A DNA stretch of 64,000 nucleotides from Butyrivibrio sp. (GTDB taxonomy: Bacteria; Bacillota; Clostridia; Lachnospirales; Lachnospiraceae). A model generated the notes under the pieces. The model saw only the letters and a list, made by a program, of their open reading frames with translations, had not been told where the DNA came from and ran no database searches. Location: assembly GCA_015056495.1 (NCBI GenBank), contig SVGC01000007.1:62001-126000 (forward strand), read 5' to 3'. The translations under genes were made by a program, and so were the position numbers. Within the stretch, counting starts at the first letter, position 1. Each line of letters opens with the position of its first letter. Below, piece after piece: positions 35,947 to 43,617 of the stretch.

Positions 35947-36900
35947 TCAAATAATTGTGCTGTCTTTATCAATTTTACTAACAACCCAGTTAGCAAATAG
36001 AATAGTGCAACAACAGCAGATTGATTGGAAAAATGAAGCTGCAGCAGTCTTTCCTATAGGAGCGCTAGACTGAATGGCTTTATAAATGTAAGTATCAAAA
36101 GTTGATACTGTAGAATATAAAGATTGAGGAATCTGTCCAGTAATCTGATAAAACAAACCAAAGTCAGAATAAAATATTTTTCCTGTATCAAGTATCAGCA
36201 TCATTACGAGTACTGTCTTAATACTTGGAAGAGTTATATATTTAGCCTGTTGCCACTTAGTTGCTCCATCCATAACAGCTGCTTCATAAAGCGACGGATC
36301 TATACCTGTTATTGAAGCTAGATAAATAACCATTCCATATCCTAATCCCTTCCATATTTTCATGAAGGTCAGTATAAAAGGCCAATATTTCGCTTCCTGG
36401 TACCACATGATCTTTTGCCCACCTAAAGCTGTTATTATTGCATTGGCATATCCTTTTTCAGGTGTCAAAACCGCATAAACTATGTAACTAATAACAACCC
36501 ATGACATAAAATATGGAAAAAACATCATTGTCTGGTATACTTTAGAGCCTTTCTTATTTCTGAGATTACTCAGCATTACAGCAAACAACACCGCAAAGAA
36601 CGCTCCAAGTATTATAAACACTACATTGTATAAGATTGTATTTCTAAGCAGCATTGCAAATGCATTTGATGTAAAGAAGTATTTGAAATTCTTCCATCCT
36701 ACCCACTCACTATGCAGCAGACTATACAAAAATCCATGTCCCCCTGAAAGCTTGTATTCTTTAAAAGCAATGATGATTCCAAACATTGGTAAATATGAAA
36801 ACAGAACAAACCATATAACAGTAGGAAGAGAAATTAGTGTTAATTCTGTATCATCTCTGTTCCAGTGCCTTCTTTTTTTAACTTTGTCTTTCTCTGCCAT
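35947..36900 (-). CDS. ABC transporter permease, LplB type
   Basis: This 317-residue permease has a basic N-terminus with KKRRHWNRDD, the first helix near residue 20-40 (FVLFSYLPMFGIIIAFKEYK) and the EAA loop YEAAVMDGATKWQQAKYITLP. GGAGGAG is correctly spaced before the ATG at 36900. An ATG at 36942 is in frame but lies in the promoter/operator region and is rejected. It is the first gene of the five-gene operon running to GH38 at 28199. Confidence 0.88.
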   Translation of the reverse strand: MAEKDKVKKRRHWNRDDTELTLISLPTVIWFVLFSYLPMFGIIIAFKEYKLSGGHGFLYSLLHSEWVGWKNFKYFFTSNAFAMLLRNTILYNVVFIILGAFFAVLFAVMLSNLRNKKGSKVYQTMMFFPYFMSWVVISYIVYAVLTPEKGYANAIITALGGQKIMWYQEAKYWPFILTFMKIWKGLGYGMVIYLASITGIDPSLYEAAVMDGATKWQQAKYITLPSIKTVLVMMLILDTGKIFYSDFGLFYQITGQIPQSLYSTVSTFDTYIYKAIQSSAPIGKTAAASFFQSICCCCTILFANWVVSKIDKDSTII

Positions 36901-36944
36901 AGCTCCTCCATAGTTATCATTTAAATTAACTTTCGTTAACATTT

Positions 36945-36973
36945 ATGGTAACTATCATTAACATTAATGTCAA
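36945..36973 (-). promoter_or_regulatory. promoter of the LplB-LplC-LplA-GH42like-GH38 operon
   Basis: TTGACA (36973-36968), 17 nt and TACCAT (36950-36945) face the permease gene. The spacer contains TTAATGTTAATG and the stretch downstream contains GTTAACG, both similar to the island's TTAAC-boxes. The -10 is weak, so activation or a different hexamer choice is possible. Confidence 0.5.
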
Positions 36974-37076
36974 CGTTTTTGTTCATAAAACTGTCATTTC
37001 GTCGATATATACAGATTTAACTCGTACGTTTTTGTGCATTTAGACGGATTGAAAGATTTTTCTAAGATGTGCTATG

Positions 37077-37112
37077 TTAATATTGTTAATCTAATTATAT
37101 TAACATTGTTAA
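37077..37112. promoter_or_regulatory. twin TTAAY-ATTGTTAA boxes in front of the LacI-family gene
   Basis: TTAATATTGTTAA (37077-37089) and TTAACATTGTTAA (37100-37112) differ at one base and lie 23 nt apart, about two helical turns. The first overlaps a plausible -10 (TATGTT at 37073) whose -35 is TTGAAA at 37049. This arrangement predicts autoregulation by the gene that starts at 37137. Confidence 0.6.
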
Positions 37113-37136
37113 TACGAATTGTTTACGGAGGGTCAA

Positions 37137-38159
37137 ATGGGAAAGGTTACAATGCAAGATATTGCTGATTCTTTAGATATATCAAGAGTTACTGTATGGA
37201 AAGTATTTAATAATCAAAAAGGCGTTTCCCAGTCACTAAAAGATCAGGTTATTTCAAAAGCTCGAGAAATGGGCTACATTATCGAAAACTATCCATCAAA
37301 CAATTCAAGTCTTGCAAATAAAAATATAGCACTTGTAGTTTCAAGACCCGATTCTTCTACATTTTGGACAAGTATTATTCATAGCATTGCAAAAGAACTG
37401 TCTTGTAATGATATAAACATGCTTTATACTTATATTCCGTCTGAATATTCAAACGGTTATAATTTACCTAATACTCTAAATCCAAGTAATATAGATGGTT
37501 GTATTATAATTAACATATATGATTCAAAAATATATGAAATGCTCAACTCTTTAAAAGTTCCTAAAGTGTTCCTTGATATCACATCTGACTTCGAGCTAGA
37601 AAACGTTACAGGAGATGTATTTTTAATCGAAGGTCTTAGAACTGAATATTCAATAGTCAACTCACTAATAAACAAAGGTATTTCCAATATTGGTTTTCTT
37701 GGAGATATTGAATATGCCAAAACAAACTTGGACAGATTTAATGGTTATAAAGCATGTTTACAAGATCATAGCATAATGATTCCGAGTAAGTACGTTCACT
37801 CAGGGAAAATAGGAATTAATTCTTATTATGAAGAACTATCAGCATATCTAGACTCACTAGATCTGCTTCCTGAGGCTTTTGTTTGCGTAAGTGACTATAT
37901 CATTCACTTTATAATCAATTATTTTAACGAACATGAAACAAAGCTAAAAAAACCATTATATCTGACAGGTTTTGACGGGACAGATGAATATGCTAATGTA
38001 GACAGGCGTTTCACGACAGCCTATGTAAATACTGAAATGCTTGGAAAAAGATTAGCTATGCAACTTAAATATAGGCTTACTCATCCTAATGCACCAACTG
38101 AAAATATTTATATAAATCCAGAAATATTATATAGAGAGTCCATATTAACAAAATACTAA
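37137..38159 (+). CDS. LacI-family transcriptional regulator (paralogue of 27059)
   Basis: This 340-residue regulator has helix-turn-helix VTMQDIADSLDISRVTVWKVFNN at residues 4-26. Its sensor domain contains IGFLGDIEYAKTNLDRFNGY and AFVCVSDYIIHFIINYF. GGAGGG stands correctly before the ATG at 37137; a TTG at 37119 is in frame but lies in the leader. It shares the VWKV recognition helix and the absence of a standard hinge with the 27059 regulator. It is divergent from the LplB operon, the likely target. Confidence 0.9.
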   Translation: MGKVTMQDIADSLDISRVTVWKVFNNQKGVSQSLKDQVISKAREMGYIIENYPSNNSSLANKNIALVVSRPDSSTFWTSIIHSIAKELSCNDINMLYTYIPSEYSNGYNLPNTLNPSNIDGCIIINIYDSKIYEMLNSLKVPKVFLDITSDFELENVTGDVFLIEGLRTEYSIVNSLINKGISNIGFLGDIEYAKTNLDRFNGYKACLQDHSIMIPSKYVHSGKIGINSYYEELSAYLDSLDLLPEAFVCVSDYIIHFIINYFNEHETKLKKPLYLTGFDGTDEYANVDRRFTTAYVNTEMLGKRLAMQLKYRLTHPNAPTENIYINPEILYRESILTKY

Positions 38160-38212
38160 TTCAAACTTGCACTGGAACATATTATTCACATCTTCTCAAT
38201 CCAAACTCCCCC

Positions 38213-38241
38213 TTGCATGTTTCCAGACATAGTTGTATAAT
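38213..38241 (+). promoter_or_regulatory. sigma-A promoter of the queuosine-salvage operon
   Basis: TTGCAT (38213-38218), a 17-nt spacer and a perfect TATAAT (38236-38241). Transcription would start about 38248, just before the aptamer at 38256. Confidence 0.75.
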
Positions 38242-38255
38242 TCAAAATCGCAACA

Positions 38256-38297
38256 CGACAGTTCATTTGTACCTTCCTGTCGCTAAACAAAACCAGG
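38256..38297 (+). ncRNA. preQ1-I-like riboswitch aptamer
   Basis: CGACAG (38256-38261) pairs with CTGTCG (38277-38282). The loop begins TTC and contains ACC, as in preQ1-I. The tail CTAAACAAAACCAGG (38283-38297) closely resembles the A-rich tail ending in GG that forms the pseudoknot in known preQ1 aptamers. An intrinsic terminator follows 42 nt later. A short CTGCA (38299) could pair with TGCAG of the terminator (38351), giving an alternative fold. The call is by eye; a covariance-model search would settle it. Confidence 0.7.
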
Positions 38298-38338
38298 ACT
38301 GCATGGAATTACTATAGATTTACTATGGATTTTTATGT

Positions 38339-38365
38339 GGCTCTGCGTCTTGCAGAGCCTTTTTT
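38339..38365 (+). terminator. riboswitch expression-platform terminator
   Basis: GGCTCTGC (38339-38346), loop GTCTT, GCAGAGCC (38352-38359), then six T. It lies between the preQ1-like aptamer and the nucleoside hydrolase start at 38484, as expected for transcriptional attenuation. Confidence 0.88.
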
Positions 38366-38483
38366 ATTTATCAGGAATCGAAACGCATTTCTAATAAATG
38401 AAAACAATATCCCCATTTCTCACAGTGTAGATCTTTCATTCGAAAATGCATGTCCCCGTTTTATCAATATTGGAGTTATAAAA

Positions 38484-39419
38484 ATGCAAAAAGTAATAAT
38501 TGATTGTGATCCGGGAATTGATGATTCTCTGGCAATAATGCTAGCTTTAAAGAGCCCTGAGATCGAAGTGGTTGGAATCACTATCGTTGCTGGCAATTCG
38601 CCTGCTGAGATGGGCTTTAGGAATGCAAAAAAGATTCTTTCATTTATGGGAAGGCTTGATGTCCCAGTATATATTGGCGCGCAGAAGCCAAGAGTAAGAG
38701 ACTATATCAATGCTCTTGATACACATGGCGAAGACGGCCTGGGAGAGAGTTTTTTGCCTGATGTACCTGATCAGGACATTCCCTCCAAGACTGCAGTGGA
38801 ATTTATGAGCGAGATTCTGAAGAGTGGGGATGTGTCAGTGATCGCACTTGGCCCTCTTACCAACCTGGCAGAGCTGATCGATACTGATCTTGCAGCCTTC
38901 CTGTCAATTAAAAGGCTTGTATCTATGGGCGGTAATTTTAGAAGTCATGGAAACTGCTCTCCTGTTGCTGAATATAACTACTGGGAAGACCCTGACAGCG
39001 CAGCACTTGTTTACGATACGCTTTATGAGAATCATAAAAAAATAGAGATGGTGGGCCTGGATGTTACTAGAGAAATCGTCCTGACACCAGAGATTCTGGG
39101 GAAAATGAAGGAAGCTAATCCTAAGGTCGGCGGTTTTATTGAAAAGATCACTTACTTTTACTTCAAATTCCATTGGGAATGGGAGCACATCAGAGGCTGT
39201 GTCATCAATGACCCGCTTGCGGTAGCTCAATTCATTGATCCGGATATTTTAAATGGACTTGAAGCTTTTACCCAGATAGAAACCGGTGGAATCAGCATTG
39301 GTCAGAGTGTTGTGGACTCCATGGGATTCTATCGAAAAGACAGTAACGCTGTAATCTATACTGAGGTTGATAAACAAAAATTTTGGGATATGTTCCTGAA
39401 AAGAATAATTAAACTGTGA
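38484..39419 (+). CDS. queK: nucleoside hydrolase, probable queuosine hydrolase
   Basis: This 311-residue IunH-type nucleoside hydrolase begins MQKVIIDCDPGIDDSLA; the DxDPGxDD motif binds the catalytic calcium. Further landmarks are VVGITIVAGN, NALDTHGEDGLG, VIALGPLTNLAEL and CVINDPLAV. The ATG at 38484 has TTGGAG upstream; an in-frame ATG at 38325 would put the terminator inside the gene and is rejected. The preQ1-like riboswitch and the adjacent ECF S component suggest it is QueK, which splits queuosine to queuine. A general purine or pyrimidine hydrolase cannot be excluded from sequence alone. Confidence 0.75.
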   Translation: MQKVIIDCDPGIDDSLAIMLALKSPEIEVVGITIVAGNSPAEMGFRNAKKILSFMGRLDVPVYIGAQKPRVRDYINALDTHGEDGLGESFLPDVPDQDIPSKTAVEFMSEILKSGDVSVIALGPLTNLAELIDTDLAAFLSIKRLVSMGGNFRSHGNCSPVAEYNYWEDPDSAALVYDTLYENHKKIEMVGLDVTREIVLTPEILGKMKEANPKVGGFIEKITYFYFKFHWEWEHIRGCVINDPLAVAQFIDPDILNGLEAFTQIETGGISIGQSVVDSMGFYRKDSNAVIYTEVDKQKFWDMFLKRIIKL

Positions 39420-39438
39420 AAAGAGGAAAAAATTTATC

Positions 39439-40011
39439 ATGAACAACGTTAAGAAATTGACTTTTATTGCCATTGCTGTGGCTATCAACATTGTAGGAAG
39501 TAAGCTTGCGCTTTTATTTAATCTTCCGATCTTTTTGGACAGTATCGGAACTATGCTGGCCGGTATCGCGATCGGACCTTTTGCCGGAGCTCTTACAGCC
39601 CTTGTAGGCGGACTGATCAACGGTGTATTAGGCGATATTTATGCTATTTATTTCTCACTGAGCGGTATGCTTATGGGTATCATGGCAGGACTGCTTCTTC
39701 ACAACAGAAAGCATACTATTTTATCAATAGTATGGAAAAACATTTTAATCGTACTGCCTGCTTCTGCGCTCTCAGCTTGCATCGAGACATTCCTTTTTGG
39801 CGGTATCACATCAGCTGCTGTTACAACATTTATTGTGCAGGCTCTTGCTCAGACAGGTCTTAAGCTGCTCGGCAGCTCTTTCCTGACACAGTTTGTCACT
39901 GATTATATCGATAAGCTGATTGCAATCGTGTTAGTTGAAGCATGTTTGAAGCGACTGCCTTATGAACTGACTAATTTTGCCAAAAAAGATATATCACCAA
40001 ATGAAATTTGA
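39439..40011 (+). CDS. ECF transporter S component, probable queuosine/queuine uptake
   Basis: This is a 190-residue membrane protein with about six hydrophobic segments. It begins with a short basic end and AIAVAINIVGSKLALLF; the first helix of S components has a similar small-residue pattern that contacts EcfT. GAGG precedes the ATG, 19 nt after the hydrolase stop. With the nucleoside hydrolase and a preQ1-like riboswitch it matches the QrtT-type salvage arrangement. The shared EcfA/EcfT module is not in the window. Its last 18 nt overlap the converging SDR gene. Confidence 0.7.
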   Translation: MNNVKKLTFIAIAVAINIVGSKLALLFNLPIFLDSIGTMLAGIAIGPFAGALTALVGGLINGVLGDIYAIYFSLSGMLMGIMAGLLLHNRKHTILSIVWKNILIVLPASALSACIETFLFGGITSAAVTTFIVQALAQTGLKLLGSSFLTQFVTDYIDKLIAIVLVEACLKRLPYELTNFAKKDISPNEI

Positions 40012-40638
40012 TTTTAGCTGTTCACCATTATCTATCAGAAGATCCTGACCAGTCATACTTGTATTAACATTAGTCAAAAAATAGCTAAATTCAGCAATTT
40101 CTTCTGCCTTAGCCCAGCGTTTGAGTAATGTCTCGTCAAGACACTGCTGCATGAGCTCTGGATCATCAATTATATGTGCATTAAGCGGTGTGTAGACGCC
40201 GCCAGCTGATATACTATTGGATGTAGCACCGTATTTCGCCAATCGAAGTGCGGTGTTTTTCATATAAGTCACCACTCCACCCTTGCTTGCAGCATATTCT
40301 GGAAATTCAGCTCCATTAGAGGCACTTGAAGAAGCCATAAATAACACAGAATGGATTTTATCCTGAAAAGCGTACTTTTCAGTAACAGCAATGGTTGCCT
40401 TGAGGTTAGTCTCAATTACATTTGGACCTTCCTGGATTCCTGCATTATTTATCAATACCTCTATGTCACTTATATCCGGGAGCTTTCCTGTGATATCTGT
40501 AATGATATGTGTATAAGATGGATTACTATAGTCACTGCCATTTATGTCTAATCCAATGACTTCGTGTCCCATATCAATATATTTTTTGACACAGGCAAGG
40601 CCAATGCCCCTGGATGATCCGGTGATAAGTACTTTCAT
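39994..40638 (-). CDS. short-chain dehydrogenase/reductase
   Basis: This 214-residue SDR oxidoreductase has the nucleotide-binding TGSSRGIG (residues 6-13), NNAG, and the catalytic YAASKGG preceded by MASSSAS. VYTPLN and GQDLLIDNG are typical of the FabG-like branch. GGAG precedes the ATG at 40638; an ATG at 40686 lies in the repeat at 40664 and is rejected. The substrate is unknown. It is the last gene of the minus group that starts with the DUF4430 gene, and its 3' end overlaps the ECF gene on the other strand. Confidence 0.85.
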   Translation of the reverse strand: MKVLITGSSRGIGLACVKKYIDMGHEVIGLDINGSDYSNPSYTHIITDITGKLPDISDIEVLINNAGIQEGPNVIETNLKATIAVTEKYAFQDKIHSVLFMASSSASNGAEFPEYAASKGGVVTYMKNTALRLAKYGATSNSISAGGVYTPLNAHIIDDPELMQQCLDETLLKRWAKAEEIAEFSYFLTNVNTSMTGQDLLIDNGEQLKSNFIW

Positions 40639-40663
40639 ATCATACTCCTTTTTATTTGCCAGT

Positions 40664-40687
40664 GGGGACGTATCAATTTGACTCATT
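40664..40687. repeat. half copy of the GGGGACGTATCAA repeat
   Basis: This 24-nt stretch matches one arm of the palindrome at 59773-59826 with one mismatch. It overlaps the stop of the ECF gene at 40683 and separates it from the SDR gene. Confidence 0.75.
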
Positions 40688-41246
40688 CAACAATTTTTTT
40701 CTTTGTTATTTTTTCAAGAGTCTTAGATAACGGTTTGAATAAAACCAGGCACAGCAGGAAATTACTTATGCAATGAAGTACATCATAAGGTATACCTGCT
40801 ATCCACCAGTTAAACATCATAACCGGACCACCAATAAACAAATATGGAATTGAACACATGGCTCCAAAAAACAAGCCAAACAGTGCTGATAAAAAACAGT
40901 AAAACCAATAGGATGCATGCTTTCTGGAAATCAACACCAATATGATCAAAAGTGGCCAAATGTATAAATACATTATAACCCATGTATGAAGTCCCCATAC
41001 AAAGGTTTCAAGGAATGTAAATGCAAATGATACAATGATCACTCTTTTGCCAAAATAAAGCGCAAAAACAATGAATAGAAGCGTCACAAGCTCCACGTTG
41101 GGGACAAACTCCAACGCGCGCTTGGCCGCTTCTATCACTGCTATCATCATTCCCATCTGAGTCAGATCGATTATTGTGAATCTGCTTTTTTCTGAGGAAT
41201 TACTGTGCTGCATATACTTCGTAAACAAATGAATATTCATCACCAT
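40683..41246 (-). CDS. ECF transporter S component, possibly for a corrinoid
   Basis: This 187-residue membrane protein (or 176 residues from ATG 41213) has five to six hydrophobic segments. It includes FTIIDLTQMGMMIAVIEAAKRALEFVPNVELVTLLFIVFA and a GAMCSIPYLFIGGP segment. The start overlaps the DUF4430 gene, and neither candidate start has a strong ribosome binding site. DUF4430 proteins often accompany S components, and DUF4430 is related to domains of cobalamin carriers, so corrinoid uptake is a reasonable guess. A terminal repeat overlaps its stop codon. Confidence 0.65.
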   Translation of the reverse strand: MVMNIHLFTKYMQHSNSSEKSRFTIIDLTQMGMMIAVIEAAKRALEFVPNVELVTLLFIVFALYFGKRVIIVSFAFTFLETFVWGLHTWVIMYLYIWPLLIILVLISRKHASYWFYCFLSALFGLFFGAMCSIPYLFIGGPVMMFNWWIAGIPYDVLHCISNFLLCLVLFKPLSKTLEKITKKKIVE

Positions 41247-41619
41247 CTGTTACAGGCTGTGAATCTGCGCCATACTGGCCATATTCACCATTTACATAGA
41301 TTGACCAATATGCTCCGTCTGTAGCATAGTCAGCTGTGATATCGTTGATTGTTGTAATGTAGAGACCATACTCTCCTGCTTCACCAACGTAGCTGAAATC
41401 ACCTTCTTCTACGAGCTCATCCATAAGCTCGCTAAGGTACTGTGCATCTGTTGTTCCGTTATAAGTAACTGTAGTTCCCTCTGCATCAACAACGTTTACA
41501 GTGTATTCTTTTGATCCGGTTGTTGCCTTTGGCTTAAAGAATGCGTAAACACCTAAAAGTACTGCAATAAGGGCTACTACAACCACTACACTGATAATGA
41601 TTTTCTGATTCTTTTTCAT
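41200..41619 (-). CDS. membrane-anchored DUF4430 domain protein
   Basis: This is a 139-residue protein. A signal anchor (residues 6-27, IIISVVVVVALIAVLLGVYAF) has no lipobox. The extracytoplasmic DUF4430 domain covers about 40-137: YTVNVVDAEGTTVTY, YITTINDITADYATDGAYWSIYVNGEYGQYGADSQPVTDGDEYSFVYE. The fold is shared with the C-terminal domain of transcobalamin-like proteins. GAGGAG precedes the ATG. It leads the group DUF4430-ECF-SDR and probably captures the substrate for the ECF transporter. Confidence 0.75.
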   Translation of the reverse strand: MKKNQKIIISVVVVVALIAVLLGVYAFFKPKATTGSKEYTVNVVDAEGTTVTYNGTTDAQYLSELMDELVEEGDFSYVGEAGEYGLYITTINDITADYATDGAYWSIYVNGEYGQYGADSQPVTDGDEYSFVYEVYAAQ

Positions 41620-41749
41620 TATTTTTTTCTCCTCTTTTAATATTGTTCCTTTTTCAAAGCATACTTATAATAACACTTTTTACGAAATGTGTCAGTGAGT
41701 CATTGGGGACTCTAATTCTTATAATTCCCATTTTCATTCATCAAAATAC

Positions 41750-42220
41750 TTATTTACATGTTTTATTTTTTATATATTCACAATTATTTTTATATTCATG
41801 ATAAAATGTTTTAAATTCTATAAAACTTGACGCAAATCTAATGCCTTCTTCATAGCCAAATACCTTTCCATTTGTTCTAGCAGCAGTATTGATCCATAAT
41901 TCTGTTTCTATAGCTTCGTCTTCAGGTAAACACTCAATTTTAAGTTCAAAATTATACTCGATATTACTAAAAATGATGCTTCCATTATCCAAATTTTTAC
42001 AGCAATCATATAGTTTTTCCATTTTTTTCCCAAAATCATCAATTTCATACATATTAAGGGCAAAATCAATCTCAGTACCTAGTGTAATGTTTATTGTATT
42101 TGATTTTATACTTAATTGCGAGCTCACCCATGTTTCATATGGTGTTTTTCCACATTCGATGACCTTATTTAAAACAATATTAAACTCAACATTTTCATCA
42201 AAATTTTTTAAACTTGACAT
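41750..42220 (-). CDS. putative immunity protein of the displaced Rhs tip
   Basis: This is a 156-residue acidic cytoplasmic protein of no assigned family. Segments such as SIKSNTINITLGTEIDFAL and GSIIFSNIEYNFELKIECLPEDEAIE resemble small beta-rich immunity proteins (WapI-like pattern), but I cannot confirm it. The ATG at 42220 overlaps the 3' end of the Rhs tip frame (stop at 42208) by 13 nt, the usual toxin-immunity coupling. It has no stop or frameshift, although the tip upstream is broken. Confidence 0.6.
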   Translation of the reverse strand: MSSLKNFDENVEFNIVLNKVIECGKTPYETWVSSQLSIKSNTINITLGTEIDFALNMYEIDDFGKKMEKLYDCCKNLDNGSIIFSNIEYNFELKIECLPEDEAIETELWINTAARTNGKVFGYEEGIRFASSFIEFKTFYHEYKNNCEYIKNKTCK

Positions 42221-42951
42221 ACATTATTTGCACAATCAATATGGCATTGTGCTATATCCTCCATATATGGTGCTGCAGCTGCAGAAGCAACTGTTGTTAT
42301 CATTTCTCCAACAACTATAGCAGCCGCCTCGATAAATGCATAAACTGCAGGAAGGGCTACTGCAAATTGCCCATTCTGATCGACGTAATCTAAAGGATTT
42401 CCATAACAATAGCAATAATGATTGATAGAATCAGGTTTTTGAAGTAGTCCCCTAATTCTATCTTCCCCAGTAAATCTTCCTGCCTGAGGTTCATAGCTTC
42501 TTACTTGGGCATAGTACAGGCCTGTTTCATCTTCTCGATAGCCTGTGAATGCAAACGGTTGGATGATGTTGCCTTCTCTTGTGTAGCCCTGGTTCTGCTT
42601 GAATCCTGGTGTTCTACGTCTCTTTCCTGTGGTAGGATCAAGGATATTTCCAAATGGGTCATAGGCCTTAGGGCTATATGCTGCTCCATCTGTTCCTGTG
42701 AGGTATACGGTACTTCCAAGCTCATCAAGCTGGTAGTAGTTTCTTGTTCCTTCTCTTTCAAAGCTTACTACATTGTCATCATATGTAAAGGAGGTTGTAT
42801 GCCCGTTAATGTTCTGAGCAAGGAGGTTGTAATGATCTTATGTTATGTCTGTAAGGTATCTTACTTCATCTAATCCATTCTTCTTACTGATACGTTGTCC
42901 AAAGTAGTTATAGGCGTAGGTTACTGTCTGAATATCAGCTTCGGTATTTCT
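42208..42951 (-). pseudogene. displaced Rhs C-terminal tip (orphan, 5'-truncated, internal stop)
   Basis: The frame encodes the last part of an Rhs core with no start codon: YDDNVVSFEREGTRNYYQLDELGS, YYAQVRSYEPQAGRFTGED, SINHYCYCYGNPLDYVDQNG. From about 42690 to 42951 it is nearly identical at the DNA level to 44630-44895 of the intact Rhs gene. A TAA at 42840-42838 replaces the Arg codon of the intact copy (DITRDHYN). Similarity stops abruptly at about 42951. After the core only about 50 residues follow, with a hydrophobic stretch (ALPAVYAFIEAAAIVVGEMITTVASAAAA), so the toxin part seems truncated or is a very small membrane-active domain. Confidence 0.85.
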
Positions 42952-42969
42952 TATTAATTGACAAATAAT

Positions 42970-43003
42970 AAAAAACCTGCACCAGATTATATTCTAGCAC
43001 AGG
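42970..43003 (-). terminator. terminator of the Rhs-immunity operon
   Basis: On the minus strand CCTGTGCTAG (43003-42994) pairs with CTGGTGCAGG (42985-42976), ten pairs including three G-T, followed by six T. It lies about 72 nt after the immunity gene stop, and the displaced tip begins just beyond it. Confidence 0.7.
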
Positions 43004-43074
43004 CATTTTAATGTCATCCTTGCAATATCTATTACTGCATAATTCCAAAGTATTATTATTCAAAAGACAATAGC

Positions 43075-43617
43075 TCAATCCTTTTCGCTATCCCATACAA
43101 GTTGGAATTTAAATCCAGTCAAATTATTATCTTCTACACATTGTTTAAACTCATTTGAGACAAAAACATAGCTTCTAGGTTCATCAACAATTTTAAATAT
43201 ATTACTTTCATATAACTCATCACATACTCTAAATTCATATTTCATTATTTTCATTATTCTACCACTACTCTTAAATAACTTGTATTCAGCATTTTCATAG
43301 TCTAGTACATTTAACACATTTATAACATTTATTCCATAATATTTTTTTTCCTTAAAATTCAGATTTAATAGTTCAATTTGCCCCTCCATCAAATATTTCA
43401 ATGCGTCTACTGCATTCTCGCTAAATACAGGAATAGTGAATCCCGGTGCATCGCTAAGTGGTAAGTTTTCTTCTGGATACATTCTCTTAACGTCCAGTGG
43501 TGTCCAATCTTTATGACTCCTTCCATCAAAACTCTGTATTTCATCTCCTGTAAAAGGCACTGTTGGCATTAAAATATCATACTTATCTAATTCAGACTTC
43601 AATTTCCATATCTTCAT
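43075..43617 (-). CDS. Imm11-like immunity protein
   Basis: This 180-residue protein begins MKIWKLKSELDKYD and resembles the Imm11 (DUF1629) family. Visible features are DAPGFTIPVFSENAVDALKYLMEGQIELL, YYGINVINVLNVLDYENAE and the C-terminal YVFVSNEFKQCVEDNNLTGFKFQLVW. Imm11 proteins typically neutralise AHH nuclease toxins, which is what the preceding Rhs protein carries. TAATG overlap (1 nt) with the Rhs stop couples translation. It should act in the cytoplasm of the producer. Confidence 0.78.
   Translation of the reverse strand: MKIWKLKSELDKYDILMPTVPFTGDEIQSFDGRSHKDWTPLDVKRMYPEENLPLSDAPGFTIPVFSENAVDALKYLMEGQIELLNLNFKEKKYYGINVINVLNVLDYENAEYKLFKSSGRIMKIMKYEFRVCDELYESNIFKIVDEPRSYVFVSNEFKQCVEDNNLTGFKFQLVWDSEKD

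Noticed and set aside
38325..38483. N-terminal extension of the nucleoside hydrolase frame
   Set aside because: It would place the GC-rich terminator inside the coding region and adds 53 residues with no family counterpart. ATG 38484 has a ribosome binding site and starts at the conserved sequence.
41696..41735. Possible third copy of the GGGGAC palindrome
   Set aside because: Only TGAGTCATTGGGGACTC matches in part and the order of elements differs, so I do not annotate it as a repeat copy.
42501..42761. 86-residue open frame on the minus strand
   Set aside because: It is out of frame with the displaced Rhs tip and has a biased composition typical of a shifted reading of Rhs repeats.
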